Part shown: one piece after another, positions 1-8,645 of the stretch
How the letters are laid out: each line of letters begins with the position of its first letter
Numbering within the stretch: position 1 is the first letter of the stretch
From: Streptomyces radicis
GTDB lineage: Bacteria; Actinomycetota; Actinomycetes; Streptomycetales; Streptomycetaceae
DNA length: 64,000 nucleotides
NCBI RefSeq assembly: GCF_003626575.1
Contig: NZ_RBDY01000015.1
Location: forward strand, 94,586 to 158,585
Direction of reading: 5' to 3'
Made by a program: the position numbers and the translations under genes
Notes under the pieces: model-generated
Seen by the model: only the letters and a program-made list of their open reading frames with translations
Databases searched by the model: none
Told to the model about the DNA's origin: nothing

Positions 1-3000
1 AGCGCTCCGAACGGCTGTCGTCGGACCCGTAGGTGCGCGGCGCCTCGCGCGTCGCGAAGTCGATGATCGGGAAGTCCGTCAGCCAGGGCACGGCGTCGTG
101 CGCGAACTTCTGCCACACCGTGTCGCCCGAGCTCACGTACTCGGTCCTGGTGGTGCCCAGCGGCATCTGCCGCGGCGGGTCCACGAAGACCACCCGCTGG
201 TAGGGGCGCCACGCGACATGGTGGGACGTGCCCCAGCCCGACCCGGCGCCCGGGTCGTTGTAGGTGGCGCGCACGCGCGCGGTGTTGCGCTCCGTGACGG
301 TGTGCACGACGCGGTCGGGCACGCCGCCCGACACCACCTGCATGAGGTCGTACAGATAGGGGCTCTCCTCCGTGGTCGTCAACGTCAGTGCGGTGGTGCG
401 GCGTTCGGCCCTTTCGAGCAACGCTGCGGCCTCGTCGGCGCTGATCCGCAGCACCGGCACGGCGAACCGTTCGCCGGCGGGCCGCCATGTCGTCCACGCC
501 GTCGCGCCCTCCGCGGCCACCAGCACCACGCCCGCCGCCCCGGCGTCGGCCGCCGCCTGCGCCAGCTCCGCGTAGCTGCCCTGGTCGCCGTCGAGCACGG
601 CGAGCTTGCCGCGCGCCCCGCGGAAGCGCGGCTCGTCGACCGGGCCCGCGTCCACCACGGCAAGCCGCTCCCGCGCGTCGAACAGCGGCGACTGGCCCAG
701 GTAGTACGGGTCGACGTCCAGGTCGCGCGCCCCCTGCACCTCCGCCGTCACCAGCGGCGCCGTGAGCTGCCAACGCGCCGTGAACTCGAACTCGCCCCGT
801 GTCACCTGCTCGGACGGCGAGATCCACAGCCGCGCCTGGCCGATCGGGTACTGCACGGAGTTGGACCAGCTGCGCCCCTCGATCTCGCGATAGGTCCCGA
901 ACGTCAGCCACGTGCGTTGCTCGGCGGGCTCGGGCGTGCGGACCTCGACCGGCGTCGTCTCGCTCAGGTCGAGCGTCACCTCGGTGTCCTCGGTGACGTT
1001 CACCTCGGGCAGATAGGCCATCCGGTACTCGGGGAGGTTCTCGGCGTCGAGGTTCTCCGCGAAGGTCGCGAAGACGTGCACGCCCTCCGGCACCAGGGCG
1101 GTCGGCGGCGACGTGCTGGTGTCGTACGTCGCGAAGCCCTCGGGGCCCCAGATCAGCGGCAGGTCCCACGGCAGCGGCTCGCCGTCCACCCCGATCACGC
1201 GGGGGGTGACGCGGTGCACCGGCGCTGTGACCACCAGGCTCACGGTGGTGTGCGCGACGACCTCGCCGTCCTCGCCGGTCGCGGTGACATAGCCGTAGTA
1301 GCCGCCGTACGCCACGCCCGCCGGGTCGGGCCGCACCGTCACCTCCTCGGTGGCGCCGCCCGCCACGGTGATCGTGTCGGTGTCCAACGCGGCCGCCTCG
1401 GCGGGCAGTTCGCGCCCGCCCGAGGTGGCAAGGGCGATGTCGAGGGCGAGGGTGACGGGCTCGTCGGAGTCGTTGGTCCAACGCAGCGTGACCGGCTCGG
1501 CGTCGGCCGCGCCGCCGCCGTCCCCTTCACCCTCGTCGGGCGCGAACGTGCCGAGCGAGGCGGTGCCGGTCGCCGTCACCCGCGCGTTGACCGCCGCGCC
1601 GACGTCGATCCGGCCGCCGCCCTGCTCGGTCACCCGGGTGTCGGCGATCGTCTCGGACGTGCTGATCAGCGCGTCCTTCAGCCGCTCGGCCGACCAGTCG
1701 GGGTTCGCCTGCGCCAGCAGCGCCGCCGCGCCCGCCACGTGCGGGGTCGCCATCGAGGTGCCATTGGCGCCCGTGTACAGGGCGTCCACCGGCTCGCCCA
1801 TCGAGGTGCCGGACGCGCGGGCCGCGACGATGCCGACGCCGGGCGCGGTGACATCGGGCTTGACCGCGCCGTCGCGCGGGCGCGGGCCCCGGCTGGAGAA
1901 GTCGGCGAGCGCGTCCTCGCGGTCCACCGCGCCGACCGTCAGCGCCGCGTCGGCCGATCCCGGTGAGCCGACCGAACCGTCCCCCGCCTGCCCGTTGTTT
2001 CCGGCGGCGACCACGAACAACGTGCCGCTGCTCGCCGTCAGCTCGTTGAGCGACAGGGCCACGGGGTCGAGCCCATCGGTCCCCGCGTCGTCGCCGAGGC
2101 TGAGGTTGACGACGTCGGCGCCCTCGTCGACCGCCCACTCCATGCCCGCGATCACCGAGGAGTCGCTGCCGTAGCCGTCGTCCCCGAGCACCTTGCCGAC
2201 GATGAGGTCGGCCTCGGGCGCGACGCCGCGCCGCGCGCCGTCCGAGCCCGCGCCGCCGCCCGCGACCGTGGCGGCCACATGGGTGCCATGGCCGAACGCG
2301 TCGTGCGTGCCGTCGCTCGACGAGAAGTTCGCGGACCGGGAGATCCGCCCTTCCAGGTCCGGGTGTTCGGCGTCCGCGCCCGTGTCGAGCACCGCGACCG
2401 TGACGCCGCTGCCGTCGAGCCCGGCCGACCACGCGGCGGGCGCGTTGATCTGGCCGGTGCTGCGGTCGAGCGACGCGCTGACCCTCCCGTCCAGCCAGAC
2501 CCGGGGCGTCGCGGCGGCCACGGCCGCGTCCACGCGATCGCCCGAGGGGACCAACTCGGCCCAGAAATCGTCGAGTTCGTCGGCGGCGATCCACACCGAC
2601 GTCGCGTCGACGCTGGCCAGGTCACGGCTGGGCGCGCCGTCGTCGTGCAGCTCGGCCAGGGCGTCGACCGCACGCGCCGACACACCCGCGGGGCGCGCCA
2701 GGATCAGCGGCAACGCGTCGGAGTGCGCCGCGTCGTAGCCCTGCGCGATCAGCCCGCTCACGTCGAACAGCCGCGGGTCGAGGGCGCCCGTGGCCACCAA
2801 CGGCCAGGCGTCCGACGGCATCACGGTCAGCGCGCCGTCCGACTCCCGCACCTGGAAGGCGATGTCCTCGCGCCCGGGCCCGGGCCGCGCCTGGGCGACC
2901 TGCCTGCCGTCGCCGGTCTCGGAGACCAGCACCGTGTCACCGGTCACCAGCCGCACGGTCGCGCTCGCCCCGCCCGCGGAACCCGCGCTCGCCGGAGCCC

Positions 3001-3112
3001 CTGGCGCCTCGGGCGCGGCGGGCGCGACCGCCGCGGCCGGTGCCGTCATGCCCGCGGCGATCAGGAGCGTCGTGGTGATCAGCGTCGTCGGACGCCGTCT
3101 TGACCATCTCAT
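1..3112 (-). CDS. Exported subtilisin-like (S8) serine protease, C-terminus cut by window edge
   Basis: About 1,037 residues are visible and the frame is still open at base 1. The start at 3112 follows a GGAGG site 10 bases upstream and gives an arginine-rich N-terminus (MRWSRRRP) with an Ala-rich hydrophobic stretch, so it is probably exported. The S8 triad is readable: Asp243 in VAVLDTGAD, His278 in GHGTHVAA and Ser453 in GTSMATPHVAG, with the oxyanion Asn372 in AAGNNG. A roughly 200-residue propeptide-like region precedes the catalytic core. Downstream are beta-rich segments and a protease-associated (PA) type region (GDQGSYAELAQAAADAGAAG, then VVLVAAEG). This is the layout of large multidomain extracellular Streptomyces proteases. 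It diverges from a helix-turn-helix regulator gene across a strong palindrome, suggesting local control. Confidence 0.93.
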   Translation of the reverse strand, partial: MRWSRRRPTTLITTTLLIAAGMTAPAAAVAPAAPEAPGAPASAGSAGGASATVRLVTGDTVLVSETGDGRQVAQARPGPGREDIAFQVRESDGALTVMPSDAWPLVATGALDPRLFDVSGLIAQGYDAAHSDALPLILARPAGVSARAVDALAELHDDGAPSRDLASVDATSVWIAADELDDFWAELVPSGDRVDAAVAAATPRVWLDGRVSASLDRSTGQINAPAAWSAGLDGSGVTVAVLDTGADAEHPDLEGRISRSANFSSSDGTHDAFGHGTHVAATVAGGGAGSDGARRGVAPEADLIVGKVLGDDGYGSDSSVIAGMEWAVDEGADVVNLSLGDDAGTDGLDPVALSLNELTASSGTLFVVAAGNNGQAGDGSVGSPGSADAALTVGAVDREDALADFSSRGPRPRDGAVKPDVTAPGVGIVAARASGTSMGEPVDALYTGANGTSMATPHVAGAAALLAQANPDWSAERLKDALISTSETIADTRVTEQGGGRIDVGAAVNARVTATGTASLGTFAPDEGEGDGGGAADAEPVTLRWTNDSDEPVTLALDIALATSGGRELPAEAAALDTDTITVAGGATEEVTVRPDPAGVAYGGYYGYVTATGEDGEVVAHTTVSLVVTAPVHRVTPRVIGVDGEPLPWDLPLIWGPEGFATYDTSTSPPTALVPEGVHVFATFAENLDAENLPEYRMAYLPEVNVTEDTEVTLDLSETTPVEVRTPEPAEQRTWLTFGTYREIEGRSWSNSVQYPIGQARLWISPSEQVTRGEFEFTARWQLTAPLVTAEVQGARDLDVDPYYLGQSPLFDARERLAVVDAGPVDEPRFRGARGKLAVLDGDQGSYAELAQAAADAGAAGVVLVAAEGATAWTTWRPAGERFAVPVLRISADEAAALLERAERRTTALTLTTTEESPYLYDLMQVVSGGVPDRVVHTVTERNTARVRATYNDPGAGSGWGTSHHVAWRPYQRVVFVDPPRQMPLGTTRTEYVSSGDTVWQKFAHDAVPWLTDFPIIDFATREAPRTYGSDDSRSER

Positions 3113-3176
3113 CTGCGTCGTACCTCCAGGGAGGCAGCATCGGCCGGTCCGAACGGCGCTGTCACGCGTTCTCCCT

Positions 3177-3206
3177 GTCGCAGTGGTGACATGTCGCCAC
3201 TACGAC
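3177..3206. promoter_or_regulatory. 30-bp imperfect palindrome in divergent promoter (probable operator)
   Basis: The 15-bp arms match at 13 of 15 positions around a central ACATGT. The site lies between the protease start (3112, minus) and the regulator start (3271, plus), where it could control both. I infer that the neighbouring two-HTH regulator binds it. Confidence 0.6.
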
Positions 3207-3270
3207 ACCCCGCCGTGGGACATCGGTGATAATTGCGGCGGGAGGGGGAGCTGGGGCACAGGAGGGCACG

Positions 3271-4272
3271 ATGCTGGAGGCGGCAGGGCTGAGCGGCGAC
3301 GAGGAGGCCGTGTACCGGCTGCTGGTCGCGGTCGAGAGCGCGACCCCCGACGACGCGGCCGGACGCACCGGGCTCAACCCCGACTACGTGGAGCGCGTGC
3401 TCTCGGCCCTCGAACGCAAGGGCCTGGTCAACCGGGTGGGCCGCGAGCCGCTCGCGTTCGCCGCCAGCCCGCCCGACGTCGCCCTGCTCCCGCGCCTCAA
3501 GCGGCAGACCGACGCCCTCGACCAGGCGCGCGCCGCCATGTCGGACCTGGCCGACATCTACCGAGGCGCCAGGCGCCGCCGCGACGCCGGGCAGCTCATC
3601 GAGGTCATCACGGGCGCCGAGACGCTCCGCCGCCACCTGCGGCAGCTCCAGAGCGGCGCGCGCCACGAGATGCTGTGGTTCTGCAAGGCGCAGTATGTCG
3701 CGATGCCCTCGGGCAGCAACACCGACGAGTACCGGGCGCTGGCCCGCGGCGTGCGGTACCGGGTGCTGTACGAGCGGGCGTTCTTCGAGGAGCCGGGCGC
3801 CGTGGCGAACGTCGTCCAGGGCGTGCGCGCGGGCGAGGTCGCGCGCGCCGTCCCCCAACTCCCGCTGCGCATGGCCATCGTGGACCGCTCCCTGGCGATC
3901 TGCCCCCTGGTCTCCGGCGGCCCGCACGGCAGCGAGGAGGAGGTGACGGTCGCCATCCTGCGCGGCAGCAGCCTCCTGGACGCGCTGATCGCCCTCTTCG
4001 AACGCAACTGGGAGGACGGCGTGCCCCTGCGGGTCAGCGCCTCGGGCGAGGTCACCGGCACCGAAGGGGTCGGCGTGGACGAGCCGTTGACGGCGGGCGA
4101 CCAGCACCTGCTCTCGCTGCTCGTGGCGGGCGTGTCCGACAAGGCGATAGCCAGCCAGCTCCAGCTCAGCCGACGCACGGTGCAGCGCCGCGTCCAGCAC
4201 CTGATGAGCCTGACGGGCGCGGCGAACCGGATGCAGCTGGCCTGGCAGGCCGCCCGCCGCGGCCTCATCTGA
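3271..4272 (+). CDS. Transcriptional regulator with N-terminal TrmB-like and C-terminal LuxR-type HTH
   Basis: 333 residues. I chose the ATG at 3271 over an in-frame upstream start at 3226 because GGAGGG lies just before it. The first 65 residues look like a winged helix: LSGDEEAVYRLLVAVES, then a recognition-like helix and ERKGLVNRVG. The middle resembles the sensor half of such regulators. The C-terminal 60 residues are a LuxR-type HTH (LLVAGVSDKAIASQLQLS, then RRTVQRRVQHL). Actinomycetes carry many regulators of this layout, often beside the exported protease they control. Here the protease diverges across the palindrome at 3177-3206. The ligand is unknown. Confidence 0.85.
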   Translation: MLEAAGLSGDEEAVYRLLVAVESATPDDAAGRTGLNPDYVERVLSALERKGLVNRVGREPLAFAASPPDVALLPRLKRQTDALDQARAAMSDLADIYRGARRRRDAGQLIEVITGAETLRRHLRQLQSGARHEMLWFCKAQYVAMPSGSNTDEYRALARGVRYRVLYERAFFEEPGAVANVVQGVRAGEVARAVPQLPLRMAIVDRSLAICPLVSGGPHGSEEEVTVAILRGSSLLDALIALFERNWEDGVPLRVSASGEVTGTEGVGVDEPLTAGDQHLLSLLVAGVSDKAIASQLQLSRRTVQRRVQHLMSLTGAANRMQLAWQAARRGLI

Positions 4273-4591
4273 CCCGCGCCGCGGCGAGCGGCGGGCCGCG
4301 GATCACCGCGCTCCGCGACCGCGTGGGTGCGCGGCCTTCGCCCGCCGTCAAGGGGGCGTGCGGGGAAGCCGTCGGGGACGCCATCTTGACGGGCCGTCAC
4401 CCGGGTCACTAGGTTCTGCCCCGTACCTCGAACCATGTTCGATATGTCGCACGGGACGCGGCGATGTCCATGGGTTCTGTCGAGCGCCACCGTCCTCCCC
4501 GCGTGTCCTGAATCCGGTGTTCTCGCGGCGCGGGCTGATCCGCCATGTTCGTGTGCGACCCGTTCTCTCTGTCCGAAGGAGCCGCCGGATC
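4273..4591. other. Intergenic stretch, no gene seen
   Basis: 319 bases between the regulator and the epimerase gene. I see no convincing coding frame or RNA gene. It must hold the epimerase promoter, but no clear -35/-10 pair stands out. A GAAGGA ribosome-binding site lies about 10 bases before the ATG at 4592. Confidence 0.5.
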
Positions 4592-5755
4592 ATGAGTACC
4601 GACAGACGCACCATCCTGGCCTCGGGCGCGGCGGGCGTGGCCGCCGCGGTCGCCGGGGTCCCTGGCGCCGCCGCCGCCTCGCCCACGGGCGGCGGGCACG
4701 GCGAAGAGCCGCCGCGGAGCGAGCCGTTCGGGCAACTGCCCGACGGGACCGGGGTCGAACGCTGGACGCTGGCCCGCGGCGGCACCCGGCTCGCCGTGCT
4801 CAGCTATGGCGGCGTCGTGCAGTCCCTCGAGATACCCGACCGCCGCGGGCGCACCGTCAACGTCTCGCTCGGCTTCGCCACCCTGGAGCCGTATCTGACC
4901 GCCACGACCTACTTCGGCGCGTTGATCGGCCGTTACGGCAACCGCATCGCCGGGGGCCGCTTCACGCTGGACGGCTCGGCCTATCAACTGCCGGTCAACG
5001 ACGGGCCCAACAGCCTGCACGGCGGCGACCAGGGCTTCGACAAGCGCGTGTGGGAGGTCACCGCGGAGGGCCAGAACTCGCTGATCCTGCGCCGGGTGAG
5101 CCCGGACGGCGAGATGGGGTATCCGGGAACGCTGGATGTCACGGTCGTCTACACGCTCACCGACGACGGCGACTTCCGCATCGACTACCGGGCGACGACG
5201 GATGCCCCGACGGTGGTGAACCTCACCAACCACACGTATTTCAACCTCGCGGGCGAGGGCTCGGGCACCGTCCTCGACCACCGTCTTGAGATCGACGCGG
5301 CCCGCTACACGCCGGTGGGGGAGACGCTGATACCGACCGGGGAGCTGGCGTCCGTGCGGGGCACGCCGTTCGACTTCCGCCGCGCCAAGCCCGTGGGCGA
5401 GGACATCAGGGAGGACCACGAGCAGCTGTTGCACGGGCGGGGTTTCGACCACAACTTCGTGCTGGACAAGGGGATCACCGCCAGGCCGCGGCACATCGCC
5501 ACCCTCCAGGACCCCTCCTCGGGGCGTGCGATGTCGGTGGCGACGACCGAGCCTGGCGTGCAGTTCTACAGCGGGAACTTCCTGGACGGCGGCCTTGTCG
5601 GCACCTCGGGCCGCGCCTATCGGCAGGGCGACGGGCTGTGCCTGGAGACCCAGCACTTCCCCGACTCGCCCAACCAGCCCGCGTTCCCCAGCACCGTGCT
5701 GCGCCCCGGCGAGACCTACCGGTCGACGACGGTCCACCGCTTCGCCGCCCGCTGA
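4592..5755 (+). CDS. Exported aldose 1-epimerase (galactose mutarotase)
   Basis: 387 residues. Interconverts alpha and beta anomers of aldoses such as galactose and glucose. The N-terminus has a twin-arginine type signal (TDRRTILASGAAGVAAAVAG, then an Ala-rich stretch), so the enzyme probably acts outside the cell, unlike the cytoplasmic GalM. Family motifs are clear: YGNRIAGGRFTLDG, NSLHGG, NLTNHTYFNLAGEG with the catalytic His region, and LCLETQHFPDSPNQPAFPS with the catalytic Glu. Length fits the family plus a signal peptide. It is transcribed alone and is followed by a strong hairpin. Confidence 0.92.
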   Translation: MSTDRRTILASGAAGVAAAVAGVPGAAAASPTGGGHGEEPPRSEPFGQLPDGTGVERWTLARGGTRLAVLSYGGVVQSLEIPDRRGRTVNVSLGFATLEPYLTATTYFGALIGRYGNRIAGGRFTLDGSAYQLPVNDGPNSLHGGDQGFDKRVWEVTAEGQNSLILRRVSPDGEMGYPGTLDVTVVYTLTDDGDFRIDYRATTDAPTVVNLTNHTYFNLAGEGSGTVLDHRLEIDAARYTPVGETLIPTGELASVRGTPFDFRRAKPVGEDIREDHEQLLHGRGFDHNFVLDKGITARPRHIATLQDPSSGRAMSVATTEPGVQFYSGNFLDGGLVGTSGRAYRQGDGLCLETQHFPDSPNQPAFPSTVLRPGETYRSTTVHRFAAR

Positions 5756-5766
5756 GCCCGCCTGAC

Positions 5767-5796
5767 CCCCGGGACCGGCTGCCGACGGTCCCGGGG
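5767..5796. terminator. Hairpin terminator after the epimerase gene
   Basis: A perfect 11-bp GC-rich stem (5767-5777 with 5786-5796) around an 8-base loop, 11 bases after the stop codon. No T-tract, as is common in Streptomyces. Confidence 0.75.
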
Positions 5797-6044
5797 ATCC
5801 GGGGGAGCGGCCTTCGCATTCCGACGCGGCCGCGAGGCGCTGCGCGCGGCCGTCGAACGCGGCGCCCGCGTCGTCGCCGTCTGCACGGACGTGCTCCCGC
5901 CGCCCCGCGACAGCCCGCGCCCCACGCGGGCGACCGGCGTGACCCCGAACGCCCACCAGGTCGTCGTACCGCAGGCTCGAAGCCCGAGCGATCCAGGGGC
6001 CGTTCGTCCCGGGGCATCCGACGGCCGTGGGCGGGGGGCGCCGT
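5797..6044 (+). other. Intergenic; coding-like remnant without start or family match
   Basis: From about 5810 to 6000 the plus strand reads as a protein-like stretch (AFRRGREALRAAVERG, then ARVVAVCTDVLPPP). It has no plausible start and no family I can name. It may be a decayed gene fragment or chance in GC-rich DNA. Confidence 0.25.
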
Positions 6045-6073
6045 TGCCCGCTTCACTGGCTGTCTGTACAGTC
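6045..6073 (+). promoter_or_regulatory. Sigma-70-type promoter of the small secreted peptide gene
   Basis: TTGCCC at 6045-6050 and TACAGT at 6068-6073, separated by exactly 17 bases. The predicted mRNA would have a leader of about 100 bases before the ATG at 6182. Confidence 0.6.
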
Positions 6074-6181
6074 AACGCGAGCGACGGCAACGTGCACCAC
6101 GCGGTGCGCGTTCCGGCGTCCTGCGCACCACCTGGCACGAGCGAACCATCGTTCTCACCGATGCAACCAGGAGGCAGCACC

Positions 6182-6382
6182 ATGTCCGTGTCCCACAGAT
6201 CCCACAGGTCCCGCGGAGTCCGCACGAGCGCGGTGGTCGTCGGCGCGCTGATGGCGATCGGCCTGTTCGGCTCCACCGTCGGCGCGAGCAGCGCGTCGGC
6301 GGAGCAGCAGAGCGCGTCGGCGGGCTGCTACGTCGAGGTCTACTACGAGGGGCGCTGGATCAAGGTCAAGGTGGATTGCTAG
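6182..6382 (+). CDS. Small secreted two-cysteine peptide, family not recognised
   Basis: 66 residues. The ATG at 6182 is preceded by AGGAGG at good spacing. Residues 1-40 are a signal peptide: a basic start (SHRSHRSRGVR), a hydrophobic core (SAVVVGALMAIGLFG) and an SASA cleavage region. The mature part is only about 26 residues, with Cys near its start and Cys as its last residue (GCYVEVYYEGRWIKVKVDC), which could close one disulfide. It stands alone with its own promoter and a very strong terminator. I do not recognise the family. A surface, signalling or antimicrobial role would be guesswork. Confidence 0.75.
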   Translation: MSVSHRSHRSRGVRTSAVVVGALMAIGLFGSTVGASSASAEQQSASAGCYVEVYYEGRWIKVKVDC

Positions 6383-6395
6383 TCACTCACCAGCT

Positions 6396-6467
6396 GTCGG
6401 CGGTCCGGCCCCGGAGGGGGGAGCCGGGTCCGAGTCACCCGGCCCCGGCTCGGGCCGGACCGCCGAC
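6396..6467. terminator. Very long hairpin terminator
   Basis: A perfect 16-bp inverted repeat (6396-6411 with 6452-6467) encloses further short complementary segments (GAGCC/GGCTC, GCCGGG/CCCGGC). It lies between the convergent peptide gene and the pseudogene and would stop both transcripts. Confidence 0.8.
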
Positions 6468-6528
6468 CACCGTCCGGCGCGGCGGGACGTTCGGCCGGGC
6501 CGAAGGCTCCGTGCAGGGCCTTCGGCCT

Positions 6529-6990
6529 TCACGGCTCGAGCACGATCTCGCCGTCGGCTCGGCCGGTCTCCAGCTCGGTCATCGCGGCCACGACGTCGGC
6601 GAGGGGGTAGGTCGCCGCGACGCGGATGCGGAGGCGGCCGTCCGCGGCGAGTGCGCCGAGCGCGCGGGCGTTGTCGAGGTACTCGGGCCCCCGCAGGTCG
6701 ACGAGTCCTTCGATCCCGCCCTCACCCGCCGCTTCGGTGAGCCGGGCCTCGATGCCCTCGCCGTAGGCGACGGGGGTCGCGCCGAGGGAGCGCAGCCAGT
6801 CGCCGTGGCGCTCGGCGGCGATCGCGAGGACAGCGACGCCCTTCTCCCGCGGGAGTTGGGCCACGGTGGAGCCGATCCCTCCGGCGGCGGCCGAGACCGC
6901 GACGGTGTCGCCCGCCTTCGGCGCCAGCCGATCACCTCGTCGCCCGGTGTACCGGTCGAACTGAACGGCCCTGGCGAACGCGGACGGCAT
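6529..6990 (-). pseudogene. Decayed zinc-independent MDR quinone/alcohol oxidoreductase
   Basis: The open frame gives 153 residues; full-length family members have about 310. The start (MPSAFARAVQFDRY) matches this family but jumps directly to the Rossmann segment (KAGDTVAVSAAAGGIGSTVA), so most of the N-terminal GroES-like catalytic domain is missing. A second stretch is lost after LRGPEYLDNARALG, before the typical end (YPLADVVAAMTELETGRADG). Both losses keep the frame, so a short protein could still be made, but it should lack activity. It diverges from a TetR gene, the usual pairing for this family. Confidence 0.75.
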
Positions 6991-7022
6991 GCGGACTCCC
7001 TGTGGTCGATCCATGAAGCAGA

Positions 7023-7042
7023 AGCGGAACTACGCTTCCGCT
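7023..7042. promoter_or_regulatory. Probable TetR operator
   Basis: A perfect 7-bp inverted repeat (AGCGGAA, 6-base spacer, TTCCGCT) lies between the divergent oxidoreductase remnant and the TetR gene. An outer CGGAAC/GTTCCG pair overlaps it. Confidence 0.6.
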
Positions 7043-7109
7043 CAGTTCCGAGAAGATGCGGAAGTAAAGATTCCGGATGTCAAGCCACCGCGGTGGAGAG
7101 GGGACCCCG

Positions 7110-7679
7110 ATGCGCTCCGACGCTCGTCGCAACCGGGAGAGGCTGCTGGACTCGGCGGCGCGGCTCTTCGCGGCCAGGGGCCGCGACGTGCAGATGGAGG
7201 AGATCGCCGCGGACGCGAACGTCGGCCTCGGCACGCTCTACCGGAACTTCGCGAGCAAGCAGGACCTCTTCGTCGAGATCGTGCGGCGGCGCTACCTCGG
7301 GCTGATCGACCTCGCCGAGCGCGCGGAGTCGATCGACGACCCGGCCGCCGCGTTCCGCGCGGTGTTCGTCGGCTACCTCGAACAGGCGGAGTGCGACTCG
7401 GCGTTCCAGCTCGCGCTCCTGGGCGGCTCCGACCTCAGGTGGGAGGGCGTCGAGGAGCAGAAGGCGCTCTTCGCCGAGCGCGTGAGGCGGATCATCGAGC
7501 GCGGCGTGCGGGCCGGGGTGCTCCGCGGGGACCTCACGTTCGGCGACTTCCCCGCCCTGGTGTGCGGGGTCATGTCGACGATGTATTTCAAGCCGAGCCC
7601 GACCTCCGACTGGCGTCGCCACCTGGATCTCGTCCTCACCGCGCTCGAGACGGCGGTCCCGCAGGGGGCCGAGCGGTAG
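7110..7679 (+). CDS. TetR family transcriptional repressor
   Basis: 189 residues. The start at 7110 was chosen because GGAGAGGGG precedes it; an upstream in-frame ATG lies at 7077. The N-terminal TetR HTH is typical: ERLLDSAARLFAARG, then MEEIAADANVGLGTLYRNFA and SKQDLFVEIV. The C-terminal half is the helical ligand-binding part. It probably represses itself and the neighbouring oxidoreductase through the inverted repeat at 7023-7042. Its target enzyme is now broken, so it may be an orphan or have other targets. Confidence 0.9.
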   Translation: MRSDARRNRERLLDSAARLFAARGRDVQMEEIAADANVGLGTLYRNFASKQDLFVEIVRRRYLGLIDLAERAESIDDPAAAFRAVFVGYLEQAECDSAFQLALLGGSDLRWEGVEEQKALFAERVRRIIERGVRAGVLRGDLTFGDFPALVCGVMSTMYFKPSPTSDWRRHLDLVLTALETAVPQGAER

Positions 7680-7850
7680 CGGCCTCCCGCGATCCCCCTG
7701 CTCAGAAGCTCCAAGGCCGGGCTGAACCGTTTCTCATCCGCGGGGTGGAGGGTCGGCTCCGCGCCGGGAGGCGCCCCTGGCCAGGAGGGGAGGAACGATG
7801 TCCGACGAGCCGCGCCACAGCCCGTCCCCGGGCCGTCCCCAGGCCGATGG

Positions 7851-7880
7851 AACGCCACGAAACGCCATGAAACGGCCGTT
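7851..7880. repeat. Three 10-bp tandem repeats at the 3' end of the GntR gene
   Basis: AACGCCACGA, AACGCCATGA and AACGGCCGTT follow one another without gaps and run up to the stop codon of the GntR gene. Origin unknown. Confidence 0.5.
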
Positions 7881-8545
7881 CACGCCTCCCCGCGGGCCAG
7901 GGTGGCGACGCGCAGGTCACGGGCGCGGGTCTGGTGCGCCGTCATCTCCAGGCGCGCCCGCTCCGCGTCGCGCGCGCGGACCGCGTCGAGGATCCGGCGG
8001 TGCTCCTCCAGGATCAGCTCCAGGTTGGCCTCCGCCGAGGTCGACGTCGAGTCATAGGCCGCGAGCTGCGTCTCCAGGCCGTCGAGCAGGCGGCTGATCG
8101 TCGCGTTGCGGCTTGCCGCGCGCAGCGCCAGGTGGAACTCATGGTCAAGGGCGAGGCGGCCCGCGGTGTCCTCCGTCCGCTCGGCCCGCTCCAACAGGTG
8201 CGCCAGGCGCGCCAGATCCAGCTCCGACGCGTGCAGCGCCGACGCGTGCGCCGCCGCCGCGTCGAGCGCGATGCGCGCGTCGCAGATCTCCAGGATCTCC
8301 TCGGCGGAGCGCCGCGGCACCAGATAGCCGGCCGCCGTCCGTTCGAGCAGGCCCTCCAGCTCCAGGCGGCTCAACGCCTCCCGCACGGGCGAGCGGGAGA
8401 CCCCCAACTCGCCCGCGAGACCGCTCGATGTGAGCGCGCGGCCCGGTATGAGGACCCCGTCGAGGATCTGTTGGCGGATGAGCCGGTAGGTCTCCGTGTC
8501 CCCTGACCCGGCCGACGCGGTAGCTGAGATCGCCATGGTCCCCAT
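7880..8545 (-). CDS. GntR family (FadR/FCD subfamily) regulator
   Basis: 221 residues from the ATG at 8545; the ATG at 8536 and an upstream start at 8590 are alternatives, and none has a strong ribosome-binding site. The winged HTH reads YRLIRQQILDGVLIPGRALT, SSGLAGELGVSRSPVREALS, RLELEGLL. The C-terminal FCD helical domain (RIALDAAAAHASALHASELD, DHEFHLALRAASRN, EEHRRILDAV) holds Asp/His residues typical of a metal or ligand site. It diverges from the first organosulfur operon and probably controls it. Confidence 0.88.
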   Translation of the reverse strand: MGTMAISATASAGSGDTETYRLIRQQILDGVLIPGRALTSSGLAGELGVSRSPVREALSRLELEGLLERTAAGYLVPRRSAEEILEICDARIALDAAAAHASALHASELDLARLAHLLERAERTEDTAGRLALDHEFHLALRAASRNATISRLLDGLETQLAAYDSTSTSAEANLELILEEHRRILDAVRARDAERARLEMTAHQTRARDLRVATLARGEA

Positions 8546-8566
8546 TCTGACGCCCACTTCGGGTAC

Positions 8567-8584
8567 GTCGACGCCTGTCGACAG
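8567..8584. promoter_or_regulatory. Palindrome likely bound by the GntR regulator
   Basis: Two GTCGAC boxes (8567-8572 and 8577-8582) are spaced 4 bases apart, and CTGTCGACAG at 8575-8584 is a perfect 10-bp palindrome. The site lies between the GntR gene and the leader peptide. GCCTGTCG at 8573-8580 recurs at 8623-8630. Confidence 0.45.
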
Positions 8585-8645
8585 CTGCATTCATGTGACG
8601 TCGATCGCATTGACGCGGCGGCGCCTGTCGTTCAGGGTGAGGGGC

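Noticed and set aside
98..1966. 622-codon open frame on the plus strand
   Set aside because: It lies antisense to the S8 protease; its translation is Arg/His/Gly-rich low-complexity sequence with no motif, as expected from GC-rich DNA read backwards.
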